From assembly GCA_030590585.1 (NCBI GenBank), contig JAUUYD010000054.1, positions 1 to 9,637 on the forward strand: 9,637 bases of DNA, in the 5' to 3' direction. Within the stretch, counting starts at the first letter, position 1. Every line of letters begins with the position of its first letter. The notes beneath the pieces are model-generated. The model was given only the letters and a program-made list of their open reading frames with translations, made no database searches and was not told where the DNA came from. Source of the stretch: Spirochaeta sp. Its GTDB lineage: Bacteria; Spirochaetota; Spirochaetia; Spirochaetales_E; Spirochaetaceae_B. Made by a program: the position numbers and the translations under genes. Shown piece by piece: positions 1 through 7,964 of the stretch.

Positions 1-1884
1 ACAAGTATAAAGGATGACCGTTTATTCAATCGATTGTCTTCGGATGTACAGGCTCTGTTTACGGCTATTACCGATAGCTGGGAGGGTACAAAAAAAACAT
101 TCGTAATTGATGATATATCCATTTACCTGGATTTACGTAATGAATCTCCATACAGCAAAAATGATTCATTGCTGTACCTCCAGGCTCAGCTCCGGGAGTC
201 CGGAGATGCCCCTTACGCGTATATGAGGAAACTTGATAATGCCATCTCGGAAATATCTTCCCGGGAATCAGCCTTCGGCAATTTCGAGAAGCTTATCCAT
301 CAAACCCGTGTAAACATGCTTCTGGCCGCGGAAAGTTACAGACTGAGGCAGGTAATTATTTCCATCGCCGTACCGGCTCTGGCTCTGCTACTCACGATAT
401 TCGGGGTTTTTCTTTTTGCCAACAGTCTGAGCCGAAAACTGATATATCTTGATCAATCTCTTTTCGGTGTCGTAGGCGGGGATTTTTCCATCAGAATCGA
501 GATGAAAGGCCAGGATGAATTCAACAGTCTGGCCGGCAGTATCAATTCCTTTACCAGAACCCTGGGAGCCAAACTGGAATCCTTCCGTCTTATAATGCAT
601 GACATCGGTCAAACACTGGTTACCGGTTTGGATTCTACTCAGGTGGAGTCCACGCTTCTTAAACTGGCCATGCGGGAAACCATCGCCGACGGGGCTGCAT
701 TGTACAAAGTCGGCGGAGATTCAGGGGAGCTCATACTTTCACTTTCAGCCGGTCGGTTCAGACCCCCATTCCCGGTTACGGATTTGCCTGAAGCCCCGGA
801 GGAAGAGGATATTGAAGCGATTCTCCGTTCAAGGATAATACAGCCCGGAAAGACAATACTGGGAACATCTGCTGTTAACGGCCGGGCAATTATGGTCAGG
901 AATGTTTCAAATGATGATACAATTGACTGGTCACGAGCCGTCGATGATGCACTGTTTATATCATCAATTATAGTTGTACCGCTTCAAATCGGTTCAACTG
1001 TCTTCGGTGTTATTGTGATAACATCCTCAAGGCCGAATAAGGTATTCACCGACCTTGAGTTTGCCAATATTCAATCCTTCGGTGAGCTGGCAGCCATAAC
1101 CCTGGATAATATCTATAAATATTCAGATCTTCTTGAAGCCACTCAATTGAATAGAGAACTCGGTATAGCAGAAGAGATTCAGCAGAATCTGCTTCCCAGA
1201 CAATTGCCAGGGCTTCCTTGTGGAGATGTGGCATTTATGTCCCGAAGCATAAAAGGCCTTAATGGTGACTATTTCGACGTATATCCCATGGGTGACGGGA
1301 AAACAATGATAACCATCTGTGAGGTTGCAGGCCGGGGGGTTCCCGCAGGCCTTGTCATGGTTATGATCCGTACCATACTGAGATTGGTTTCTTCTTCTGA
1401 TAAAGATGCTCGCTCAATCATGACCCAACTGAATCAGGATATGACCCGCCGAATTGCCATAGAAAACTATGCCAGTGTTGGAATACTGATTATTGATACA
1501 GATGGAAGTTTTACATTTTCATCCGCCGCTCATTATCCGCTGCAGATATTACGCTCGTCTACAAAAGAGTTCGAGGCGATTCAGACTGAAGGAATCCCGG
1601 TGGGGATAGACAGAAAGGCCCTTTATCAGCAGCAGAGCGGGGTATTGGATATTGATGATCTTGTCCTGTTTCATACCGATGGAATACCCGAATCCAGAAG
1701 CCGGGATGATAAAGCCTTTGGAATCAAGAGCCTTTTGGCATTGGTGCATTCCCAGGCAGGAAACAATCCCGATGAAATAATCGAAGCCCTCCGGACAGAA
1801 ATGGAATATTTTGAAAGGGGTACCGATCAGAAAGACGACCAGACGGTTATTATCCTCAAATACACCGGTGGGAGTGCTGCATGA
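1..1884 (+). CDS. HAMP-GAF-SpoIIE-type PP2C sensor phosphatase, 5'-truncated by window edge
   Basis: Membrane-bound regulator predicted to dephosphorylate Ser/Thr on a partner protein, as SpoIIE/RsbU-type phosphatases do for STAS anti-anti-sigma factors. No stop lies upstream in frame, so the gene begins before the window; an internal TTG at 34 is not a credible start. Order seen: extracytoplasmic helical sensor remnant (to about 350), one transmembrane helix (about 352-420), HAMP (about 421-588, ending in the DEFNSLAGSINSF helix), GAF (about 631-1134), SpoIIE/PP2C domain (about 1201-1881). GDYFD at 1264-1278, HTDG near 1672-1683 and the C-terminal DDQT are present. The usual GDVSGKG motif reads CEVAGRG, with Glu (GAG, 1321-1323) at the metal-ligand Asp. 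The usual NAGH motif reads SAAH. Activity may be altered. The stop overlaps the ATG of the next paralogue, so the two are probably co-translated. The family assignment is firm; the signal sensed and the target are unknown. Confidence 0.9.
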   Translation, partial: TSIKDDRLFNRLSSDVQALFTAITDSWEGTKKTFVIDDISIYLDLRNESPYSKNDSLLYLQAQLRESGDAPYAYMRKLDNAISEISSRESAFGNFEKLIHQTRVNMLLAAESYRLRQVIISIAVPALALLLTIFGVFLFANSLSRKLIYLDQSLFGVVGGDFSIRIEMKGQDEFNSLAGSINSFTRTLGAKLESFRLIMHDIGQTLVTGLDSTQVESTLLKLAMRETIADGAALYKVGGDSGELILSLSAGRFRPPFPVTDLPEAPEEEDIEAILRSRIIQPGKTILGTSAVNGRAIMVRNVSNDDTIDWSRAVDDALFISSIIVVPLQIGSTVFGVIVITSSRPNKVFTDLEFANIQSFGELAAITLDNIYKYSDLLEATQLNRELGIAEEIQQNLLPRQLPGLPCGDVAFMSRSIKGLNGDYFDVYPMGDGKTMITICEVAGRGVPAGLVMVMIRTILRLVSSSDKDARSIMTQLNQDMTRRIAIENYASVGILIIDTDGSFTFSSAAHYPLQILRSSTKEFEAIQTEGIPVGIDRKALYQQQSGVLDIDDLVLFHTDGIPESRSRDDKAFGIKSLLALVHSQAGNNPDEIIEALRTEMEYFERGTDQKDDQTVIILKYTGGSAA

Positions 1885-3998
1885 GAATCCGTACCAAGCT
1901 CACATTGATTCAATTTATTATCATAGCGGGGTTCCTTGGCTCAACAGCGTTTGTTTTCTTTCGATTCACCCAGGCTTACAAGCTGAAACAACTGGAACTC
2001 CAAAGCATTGAGACCAGAACTGAATTGAAAAACCTGGAACAGAATACCGACTTTTTCAGCAGTAGAAGCATAAATCTGAACCTTCTCTGGGAAGACTGGA
2101 TTTCCTCTTATCGGCAATTTGATACTTTGTACACCCAAATGCTGAACAATCCCTACCACCATTTACTTGGTGAATCGGCCCTTACCCGCAAGGATGCCCT
2201 CACGGAAGCCTGGTGGGCCATAAAAACCCTGGAGATTGAACCGCTGATTGAAGATTTTGAAGTTTTTTCAGCCGGAGAGCTGCCAAAATTAATCGGTGAT
2301 AATGGTATTAAAATATCAAAAGAGCTCATCGGATCCAGATTCGGATTTGATTCTCCACAGGCTATGGGAATAACGGAAATCGGAAGGAATTTCGATGATT
2401 TAAGAGAATCTCTGGTAGCCGGTATCTTAATCCCGAATGAAAATTTTATTTCGGATCTGAGCCGGCAGGTAGATCAATTCTCATCGTCTTTATATCTGAC
2501 AACAATTGTAATTGCCCTTCTGATTCATGTCGGCGGAGCTATATTTGTTATCCGCTTCTCAGGGAATTTCAGCCGGCACATCATGGAACTGGAGAGAAAC
2601 CTGGCAGAAGTGGCCAACGGCAACTTTAATATAAATCTTGATATTCGTTCAGGTGACGAATTCGAGGGAATTTCAAATCACTTCAGAACCCTTACCCAGG
2701 ATCTCTGGAACCGTATCGAGTCGATGAAAGACATGATGAGGGATATAGGCAGTGTATCCGGCGAAGAGGCGGAACTGGAAAACCTGGAAGATTTCATTCT
2801 TGAATTGGCTATTGACAACACCGGAGCTGATGCCGGTCTGCTCCTGGGTATCGATAATGAAATGCTGATGCTTAAAAAATCCCAGGGGTACTTCCCTCCG
2901 CCCATGCCCCTCCCCCCCACAGTCGGCAGTAAGCGTGAATACATACTCGACTGGTTCAAGACCCACCGCATCGCATCAGGTGAAGGCATTCTGGGGCAGG
3001 TATTGTCAAGCGGGGAACCTCGTTTTATCAGGGATAACACTGACGGAGAACTGGCTGACAACCTGGCAAGCGATTCCGATGCCTTTATTAATTCCGCCAT
3101 ATTCATCCCGCTGAATATTTCAGGAGCCACTCTGGGGATATTGGCATTGGCCCTCACCCGGGAGGATGCGGTTTTCACCGATCTGGATTACGCCTACATG
3201 CGCTCTTACGGGGAGTTCATCGCCCTGACCATGGACAATATGCAGAAGTATCATGAATTACTGATCAGCCATCAGATAAATCGTGAAATTGAAGTTGCCG
3301 CGGATATCCAGAAAACGCTGCTTCCTGAAAAAATGCCTGCGCTGAAGGGAGCTGAAGTTGCTGCTTTCAGTGATGCGGCCAAGGGCGTAAGCGGTGATTA
3401 TTATGATGTTTTCGCTCTTGGAAACGGTAAAACTGCTGTTGTTATATGCGACGTCTCGGGAAAAGGTGTTCCTGCGTCACTGCTGATGATTATGATACGA
3501 ACCATAATCCGGTCAATCAGCTCTCCGGAAAAACGTTCAGATCAAATCATGACCGAATTGAACAGAGCTGTAACCGGCCGTCTCGGCGGTGACAGATTCG
3601 CAACCATTTCCATAATTATTCTTGATGCCGGAAAAGGTACCGTTTCCTACTCAAACGGCGCCCATCATCCGCTTTACATACTCAGAGGAGAATCGGGGAA
3701 ATACAGGATGTTCGACACCGACGGGCTGCCTCTGGGAATTGACATCAACGCATCCTTCGGCCACAAGAAAATCCGGGTAAAGACCAACGACTATCTGGTG
3801 TTGTTTACCGACGGTCTGCCCGAGGCCAGAGACAATAATGGTGAGGAATTGGGAACTGACAGGCTGCTGCGGTTTGTCGCAAGGTGTTCTGATCAGCATC
3901 CCAGAGAACTTGCCAGGCGTGTTAAGGACTATATTGACGACTTCACTTCAGGCGCCAAGCATGATGATCAAACCTTTATTGCCCTGAAAGTCGGTTGA
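1881..3998 (+). CDS. HAMP-GAF-SpoIIE-type PP2C sensor phosphatase (complete paralogue)
   Basis: Complete 705-residue paralogue of the preceding gene. Start ATG overlaps the previous stop (ATGA) and has GGGAG 6 nt upstream, so translational coupling is likely. Layout: TM1 (about 7-28), extracytoplasmic sensor of about 175 residues with no recognised fold (29-203), TM2 (204-226), HAMP (227-280), GAF (about 298-458), SpoIIE/PP2C (about 485-705). Catalytic signatures are intact: GDYYD (505-509), CDVSGKG with Asp524, SNGAHHP (591-597), FTDG (642-645) and HDDQT (694-698). Family knowledge: such proteins dephosphorylate STAS-domain antagonists in sigma-factor partner switching; no STAS, RsbW-like kinase or sigma gene is visible here, so the target is unknown. 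The GAF domain has a Pro-rich loop (338-346) encoded across a C-rich tract. The 3' end overlaps the convergent HdeD-like gene by 23 bp. Confidence 0.93.
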   Translation: MRIRTKLTLIQFIIIAGFLGSTAFVFFRFTQAYKLKQLELQSIETRTELKNLEQNTDFFSSRSINLNLLWEDWISSYRQFDTLYTQMLNNPYHHLLGESALTRKDALTEAWWAIKTLEIEPLIEDFEVFSAGELPKLIGDNGIKISKELIGSRFGFDSPQAMGITEIGRNFDDLRESLVAGILIPNENFISDLSRQVDQFSSSLYLTTIVIALLIHVGGAIFVIRFSGNFSRHIMELERNLAEVANGNFNINLDIRSGDEFEGISNHFRTLTQDLWNRIESMKDMMRDIGSVSGEEAELENLEDFILELAIDNTGADAGLLLGIDNEMLMLKKSQGYFPPPMPLPPTVGSKREYILDWFKTHRIASGEGILGQVLSSGEPRFIRDNTDGELADNLASDSDAFINSAIFIPLNISGATLGILALALTREDAVFTDLDYAYMRSYGEFIALTMDNMQKYHELLISHQINREIEVAADIQKTLLPEKMPALKGAEVAAFSDAAKGVSGDYYDVFALGNGKTAVVICDVSGKGVPASLLMIMIRTIIRSISSPEKRSDQIMTELNRAVTGRLGGDRFATISIIILDAGKGTVSYSNGAHHPLYILRGESGKYRMFDTDGLPLGIDINASFGHKKIRVKTNDYLVLFTDGLPEARDNNGEELGTDRLLRFVARCSDQHPRELARRVKDYIDDFTSGAKHDDQTFIALKVG

Positions 3999-4557
3999 TT
4001 GAGCGCAGGCCTACGGCAAAAGAAGGAACGGACGCCAGTACAAGAATTGATCCCAGGATTCGGAACATCAGCAAAGCCGTCACCAGAGGCAGTATAATCA
4101 TCATCAGACCCAGAAGAAGCATCAGTACTGCCGCCATCGCCGATAAAGGTTCCTCTTTAAGTTGAGGTTCACTCCAGAACATGAAGAGGGAACTGACAAC
4201 CAGGTTAATGCCGGCAATGATAAAGGCCACGGTGATCCAGAAACTTCCTGTTCCCACAGGATTAAACAGAATCACAACGCCAAAAATAATTCTAAGTACT
4301 GCTCCGGCAATAGAAAGAAAATCAGACCGACCGGTTTCCGCCGGACTGCGCAGTACGGCAATAAGCCGCTCAATACCGTCGAATAATAGAAAAACACCCA
4401 GTGTGACGGCAACAACCGCCAATCCGGTTTTAGGCCAGAACAGTAGTGTGATGCCTGCAATCAGGCCGATTACACCCTTTGCAATCAGAAGAGGGGCAAA
4501 ATGCCTGGCGGCTCTTTCTACGGGATCTATATCTTCAATTGTTGTTTTTATATCCAT
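3976..4557 (-). CDS. HdeD-like/DUF308 integral membrane protein
   Basis: A 193-residue, strongly hydrophobic protein with about six transmembrane helices (roughly 20-42, 45-68, 80-100, 103-128, 138-158, 160-182). The Gly-rich helix starts and the pattern GVFLLFDGIERL followed by a second similar pair of helices match the HdeD/DUF308 family, and the length is usual for it. HdeD is linked to acid resistance in enterobacteria, but most family members have no known role, so none is assigned. The ATG lies 2 nt after the stop of the upstream gene with only a weak Shine-Dalgarno, which suggests translation coupled to it. It is the last gene of the nqr operon as read here. Its final codons overlap the tail of the phosphatase gene on the other strand, leaving no room for an intergenic terminator. 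Confidence 0.8.
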   Translation of the reverse strand: MDIKTTIEDIDPVERAARHFAPLLIAKGVIGLIAGITLLFWPKTGLAVVAVTLGVFLLFDGIERLIAVLRSPAETGRSDFLSIAGAVLRIIFGVVILFNPVGTGSFWITVAFIIAGINLVVSSLFMFWSEPQLKEEPLSAMAAVLMLLLGLMMIILPLVTALLMFRILGSILVLASVPSFAVGLRSINRLSGQ

Positions 4558-4559
4558 AA

Positions 4560-5012
4560 TTAACCATTTAATATGTGCTTAACTGTTTCCAGATTCAGCC
4601 GGAAGGAAGAACCTCGACCCTCCAGAAAACCATGGGCTTCCAGGAGATGAATAGAGAGGTCGGTAAAGAAAATCTTCTCTCCGGTATCTTTTCTCTCAAC
4701 TGTTACGTTCACTTTCCGGAAGATACCGTCCTCCCAGGGACATGTAAGATACCCCCGAGCCTCATCGGTCCTTACCAGCCATTCAGAATCGACTGTTACA
4801 GATTCTCCCAATCCCTTACGTCCCTCTTCCATCAGATGCCGCAATCTTCCGGCTACATCAACAGCGTCGAGTTCCAGGCTTCCCATCAGCTGTGAATCCT
4901 CATCGATGATGGTTGAAAGGCTGCGTTTATCCGTACCGAGGAATCCTTCTGCAGTTATAATACCGGGATCCATGTTCTCTCTGGCTTTTTTCAATTCTGG
5001 TGTCATTTTCAT
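4560..5012 (-). CDS. Conserved-looking hypothetical protein in the nqr operon
   Basis: I do not recognise the family by name. It is a soluble, acidic protein of about 150 residues with no signal peptide or membrane helix. Visible blocks are MDPGIITAEGFLGTD near the N-terminus, a charged helical stretch (about 40-68), a CPWEDG segment with the only Cys (about 91-96), and a C-terminal block LSIHLLEAHGFLEGRGSSFR (about 119-138) that looks like a conserved core. The ATG at 5012 is preferred over GTG at 5015 because GGGAGG, which overlaps the nqrF stop, sits 6 nt from the ATG and only 3 nt from the GTG. Only 11 bp separate it from nqrF, and 2 bp from the HdeD-like gene, so it is clearly transcribed with them. 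A role connected to the Nqr complex is possible from position alone; the sequence does not show one. Confidence 0.75.
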   Translation of the reverse strand: MKMTPELKKARENMDPGIITAEGFLGTDKRSLSTIIDEDSQLMGSLELDAVDVAGRLRHLMEEGRKGLGESVTVDSEWLVRTDEARGYLTCPWEDGIFRKVNVTVERKDTGEKIFFTDLSIHLLEAHGFLEGRGSSFRLNLETVKHILNG

Positions 5013-5023
5013 CACATGCCTCC

Positions 5024-6139
5024 CTATGCAAACTTGTCGTAGTAGACATTTTCCTGAATAACACCGTTGTTATTCATTACATTGTTACATGCATCGATCA
5101 TACCCGGGCTCCCGCAAAGGTAACCTTCGAGAACCTTCCCTTCGCTGTTAATATGTTCTTTGAGGTAGGTATCAAGCACATCTGTTATCAAACCCGTTGG
5201 ACCGTCCCAATCATCGCCGTCTTGAGGTTCGGATAATGCCGGTACAAAGTGGAAATTTGGAAGCTTCTTCTCCAGAGCTCTCATCTCATCCATGTAAAAC
5301 ATATCCTTTGTGGTCCTGGCGCCGAAGAAGTACCATACCTCCCTATCCAACTCTCCATTCTCCAGCATGTCATACAGCATGGATTTGAAGGGTGCCATAC
5401 CCGATCCGCCGGCAACACAGAGCATTATGGAATCCGAATTGCTGCGCCTGAAGTCTCCGAACGGCCCGATAAGATCCAGCTTCTGCCCTACTTTGAGCTG
5501 CTCATGAACATAAGTGGTGGCGATTCCGCCGGGAACCAGGCGTACCAGAACCTCTATGTGATGCTTGTCGGAGGGGCGGGAGGACATGGAATACGCCCTC
5601 TGGGTAGATCCTTTAATCTTATTATAAGGCGGAATAACAAGCTGAATATATTTTCCCGCCTCGAAATCCACGGTTTCATCACCCAGGTCGAAGAGTACTT
5701 CCTTGATGTCATAAGTCACATCCTTTATGGACAGGACCGCAGCGTTGAACTGTTTGACGTTAAAAAGATCGTCGGAAATCTCGATTCCGATATCTGTCTT
5801 CACCTTCACCTGACAGGCCAGACGAATGTTCTCCTGTATCTCCCCGGGAGTCATGTAAGGAGTTTCGGTGGGCAGATGAGGCCCGACGTCAGAGGTCACT
5901 TTACACTTGCAGGCACCGCAGCTTCCTCTGCCCCCGCAAGCTGATGGAAGGTAGAGTCCCTCGGATGAAAGAGTGACAAGCAGCGGAGCCCCGCCCCTTA
6001 CTGTCATTTCTTTTTTACCGTCATTAATATCAATGACAACCTCGCCGTAGTTGTTGGCTACCATATCGACAAGGGCTATGAAGGCTGCCAGAACAGCGGC
6101 GATTCCGGCTATGGCCAGTGGTGCAATTAAATATCCCAT
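5024..6139 (-). CDS. nqrF: Na+-translocating NADH:quinone reductase subunit F (NADH dehydrogenase, FAD and 2Fe-2S)
   Basis: Electron entry subunit of Na+-NQR: it oxidises NADH through FAD and passes electrons to a 2Fe-2S cluster on the cytoplasmic side. It has 371 residues, somewhat shorter than well-studied NqrF (about 408). One N-terminal transmembrane anchor (about 3-27) is followed by a ferredoxin domain with Cys68, Cys74, Cys77 and Cys109 as cluster ligands (an extra Cys79 is present), then a ferredoxin-reductase module: FAD motif RAYSMSS (181-187), NADH-binding GGSGMAPFKSM (244-254), and LCGSPGMIDA (341-350). It ends with the aromatic-rich tail YYDKFA. The N-terminal anchor and the fused ferredoxin-reductase layout distinguish it from Rnf subunits. 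The ATG has a strong GGGGAGGG site with 6-nt spacing and begins 12 bp after nqrE. Confidence 0.95.
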   Translation of the reverse strand: MGYLIAPLAIAGIAAVLAAFIALVDMVANNYGEVVIDINDGKKEMTVRGGAPLLVTLSSEGLYLPSACGGRGSCGACKCKVTSDVGPHLPTETPYMTPGEIQENIRLACQVKVKTDIGIEISDDLFNVKQFNAAVLSIKDVTYDIKEVLFDLGDETVDFEAGKYIQLVIPPYNKIKGSTQRAYSMSSRPSDKHHIEVLVRLVPGGIATTYVHEQLKVGQKLDLIGPFGDFRRSNSDSIMLCVAGGSGMAPFKSMLYDMLENGELDREVWYFFGARTTKDMFYMDEMRALEKKLPNFHFVPALSEPQDGDDWDGPTGLITDVLDTYLKEHINSEGKVLEGYLCGSPGMIDACNNVMNNNGVIQENVYYDKFA

Positions 6140-6151
6140 TCAAGCCCTCCC

Positions 6152-6745
6152 CTATTGAACATTCAGCATGCCGCTGAACCCGACAAAGGCCAGAGCCATG
6201 AAGCCGATAATGATGAGGGTGATTCCCGGTCCTTTCAATCCCGCAGGAACAGGTGCCCGGGCAACTTTCTTTTGAATAGCGGCCAGGGCCAGAATTGCCA
6301 GCCACCAGCCCAATCCGGAACCGAATCCGAAAGCCAGGGTCTGGGAAAAATCATAATTTCGAATCTGCATAAAGAGGGCGACGCCGAGAATGGCACAGTT
6401 CACCGTAATAAGGGGAAGAAATATTCCCAGAGACATGTAAAGCGCGGGGCTTACCCTATCGATAATCATCTCAAGCATCTGCACCGTCGCGGCAATAACA
6501 ATTATAAAAACAATGTAGCGATACACCATCAGATCCAGGGGTATCAGAATATAATTCATCATGGCCCAGTTGATGACCGTGGTGATGGTGAGAACAACTG
6601 TAACTGCCAGTCCCAGACCGTTGGCTGATTTCATATCCTTGCTGATGGAAATAAAAGAGCACATTCCGAGAAAATTGGTGAGCAGGATGTTACCGGTAAA
6701 AACTGATGCAAAGAGTATCACCAGCGGATTAATCTGAGCTGTCAT
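6152..6745 (-). CDS. nqrE: Na+-translocating NADH:quinone reductase subunit E
   Basis: Integral membrane subunit of Na+-NQR, about six helices, 197 residues as usual for NqrE (about 198). Two conserved half-membrane motifs carry the cysteines that, with those of NqrD, hold the intramembrane iron centre: FLGMCSF (Cys29) and VNCAILG (Cys117). The GMCSF wording is typical of NqrE rather than RnfA. The reading frame stays open to 6787, but the start is set at ATG 6745 because GGAGG lies 7 nt upstream, homology begins at MTAQINPL, and the ATG shares one base with the nqrD stop (TGATG), indicating coupling. The longer N-terminus (MGGQEHH...) would be a hydrophilic extension inside nqrD. Confidence 0.95.
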   Translation of the reverse strand: MTAQINPLVILFASVFTGNILLTNFLGMCSFISISKDMKSANGLGLAVTVVLTITTVINWAMMNYILIPLDLMVYRYIVFIIVIAATVQMLEMIIDRVSPALYMSLGIFLPLITVNCAILGVALFMQIRNYDFSQTLAFGFGSGLGWWLAILALAAIQKKVARAPVPAGLKGPGITLIIIGFMALAFVGFSGMLNVQ

Positions 6746-7368
6746 CAGGAAGCCTCCTTCTTGATCATGATGCTCTTGGCCGCCCATATGAAGCTGCCGA
6801 GAAGGAAGAACGCGCTGGGAGGCATTACCATGATGGTCCAGGTGGTAAAACCGTTACCGAGAATCTGGAATCCCATCAGAGTTCCCGCCCCGAGTATTTC
6901 CCTTATTGCGGCAATTATCACAAGTACCGCCATGTAACCGACACCACTTGTCAAACCATCCCAAAGGGCCATGACAGGAGGATTGGATTGAGCGAAGGCT
7001 TCAGCCCTTCCCATGATGATGCAGTTGGTGATGATGAGACCGACATAAGGCCCCAGGGCCCTGGATATTTCAGGGATATAGGCCCTGAGCACGATATCCA
7101 CCAGAATCACATAAAAGGCGATTATAAGGGTTTGAACTATCATCCTGACCTTCCGGGGGATGAGTCCTTTAATAATGGAAACTGTCGTACTGGACAGACC
7201 GGTAACAAGTGTAACTGCCAGAGTCATTATAAGAGTATTTGTCAGGTTATTGGTAACTGCCAGTGTGGAACAGATACCCAGAATCTGTACGAAAATGGGA
7301 TTATCGGTCCAGAGATTTCTTCGTAGAATGGCGGCCGGAGTGTTGTTGTTCATCAGAGCCTGACTCAT
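6745..7368 (-). CDS. nqrD: Na+-translocating NADH:quinone reductase subunit D
   Basis: Integral membrane subunit of Na+-NQR, 207 residues, about six helices, paralogous to NqrE with inverted topology. Hallmarks are LGICSTLAVTNNL (Cys33) and ITNCIIMGRAEAFA (Cys116). The two cysteines pair with those of NqrE around the intramembrane iron centre across which electrons move from the NqrF cluster towards the FMN of NqrC. The Nqr identity over RnfE rests on the GICS/TNCIIMGRAE wording and the gene order. The ATG overlaps the nqrC stop by 4 nt (ATGA), with a GGGAGG ribosome site upstream. It lies between nqrC and nqrE as in the canonical operon. Confidence 0.95.
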   Translation of the reverse strand: MSQALMNNNTPAAILRRNLWTDNPIFVQILGICSTLAVTNNLTNTLIMTLAVTLVTGLSSTTVSIIKGLIPRKVRMIVQTLIIAFYVILVDIVLRAYIPEISRALGPYVGLIITNCIIMGRAEAFAQSNPPVMALWDGLTSGVGYMAVLVIIAAIREILGAGTLMGFQILGNGFTTWTIMVMPPSAFFLLGSFIWAAKSIMIKKEAS

Positions 7369-7964
7369 TTTCCGGCCTCCCTGCGAAACGCTGTAATTTC
7401 ATTATTCACTATAACTTCCATGGATACGCTGGTAAGGGATGCACCGGTGATACCGTCAACAATACCGTTATCCGGATCTTTGTCCGAACCGCCCTCACCT
7501 TTTCTGACTTTGATACCGTCTGCAGGAATAGTTTCTCCTCGAAACTGATCTTTGAACCAGTCCTCTTCGATACGGCCTCCCAGTCCCGGTGTTTCCTCGT
7601 GGCTGATAATATCCAGACCGATAAACCTTGTAACAGATTCATTCACCGCGATTACACCGCTTACGGTTCCCCATAAGCCCTGACCACTGAACTGTTTCAC
7701 AAAGATGTTTTCACCGTCAATTTTTGCCCGAACAATGTTCTCATCTTCAACAGCACTGAATATCTCCTGAAATGCCGAGAGAGCTTTAACTCCGTCGTTT
7801 TCAGGCAGGCCCACTGTATTGAGAAAGGCCTGGGCCGTAACCAGCTCCTGATTTTCGGCAACACGTTCCGATGTTGCTTTGTCCACCAGTGTAATAATGA
7901 AGACAAAAATAAATGCAGCCGTAAAAGTAAAAATTACAACATAGAGGAAGGATTCTTTTTTCAT
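7365..7964 (-). CDS. nqrC: Na+-translocating NADH:quinone reductase subunit C (covalent FMN subunit)
   Basis: Electron-carrying subunit of Na+-NQR with covalently bound FMN on the periplasmic side. One N-terminal helix (about 7-28), then an FMN-binding domain with ISHEETPGLGGRI (120-132) and the flavinylation motif DGITGAS (170-176). The acceptor position is Ser176 (TCC, 7437-7439), where characterised NqrC has Thr; the next residues are LTS. At 199 residues it is clearly shorter than Vibrio NqrC (about 257) and nearer to RnfG in size. The frame is open to 8033, but ATG 7964 is chosen: it overlaps the nqrB stop as ATGA, has a GGAGAGG site upstream, and puts the membrane helix at the normal place. 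An ApbE flavin transferase is needed for maturation; none is encoded in the window. Confidence 0.92.
   Translation of the reverse strand: MKKESFLYVVIFTFTAAFIFVFIITLVDKATSERVAENQELVTAQAFLNTVGLPENDGVKALSAFQEIFSAVEDENIVRAKIDGENIFVKQFSGQGLWGTVSGVIAVNESVTRFIGLDIISHEETPGLGGRIEEDWFKDQFRGETIPADGIKVRKGEGGSDKDPDNGIVDGITGASLTSVSMEVIVNNEITAFRREAGK

Noticed and set aside
34..36. TTG as start codon of the first phosphatase gene
   Set aside because: The frame is open to base 1 with no clear ribosome site, and the paralogue has about 70-100 more sensor residues plus a first membrane helix upstream. The gene is cut by the window edge.
90..97. Run of eight A as a possible frameshift site
   Set aside because: The reading frame continues normally across it, encoding Lys-Lys, with no alternative-frame product of interest.
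2678..3178. 166-codon open frame on the - strand
   Set aside because: It lies opposite the GAF domain of the second phosphatase, has low-complexity Ser/Arg-rich composition and is an antisense shadow.
4181..4582. 133-codon open frame on the + strand
   Set aside because: It lies opposite the HdeD-like gene, whose helices and family pattern make it the real gene.
5249..5944. 231-codon open frame on the + strand
   Set aside because: It lies fully opposite nqrF, which has clear motifs throughout; the translation shows no recognisable domain and no ribosome site.
6746..6787. Longer N-terminus for nqrE
   Set aside because: The extension is hydrophilic, lies inside nqrD, and the internal ATG has a proper ribosome site and the usual NqrE start.
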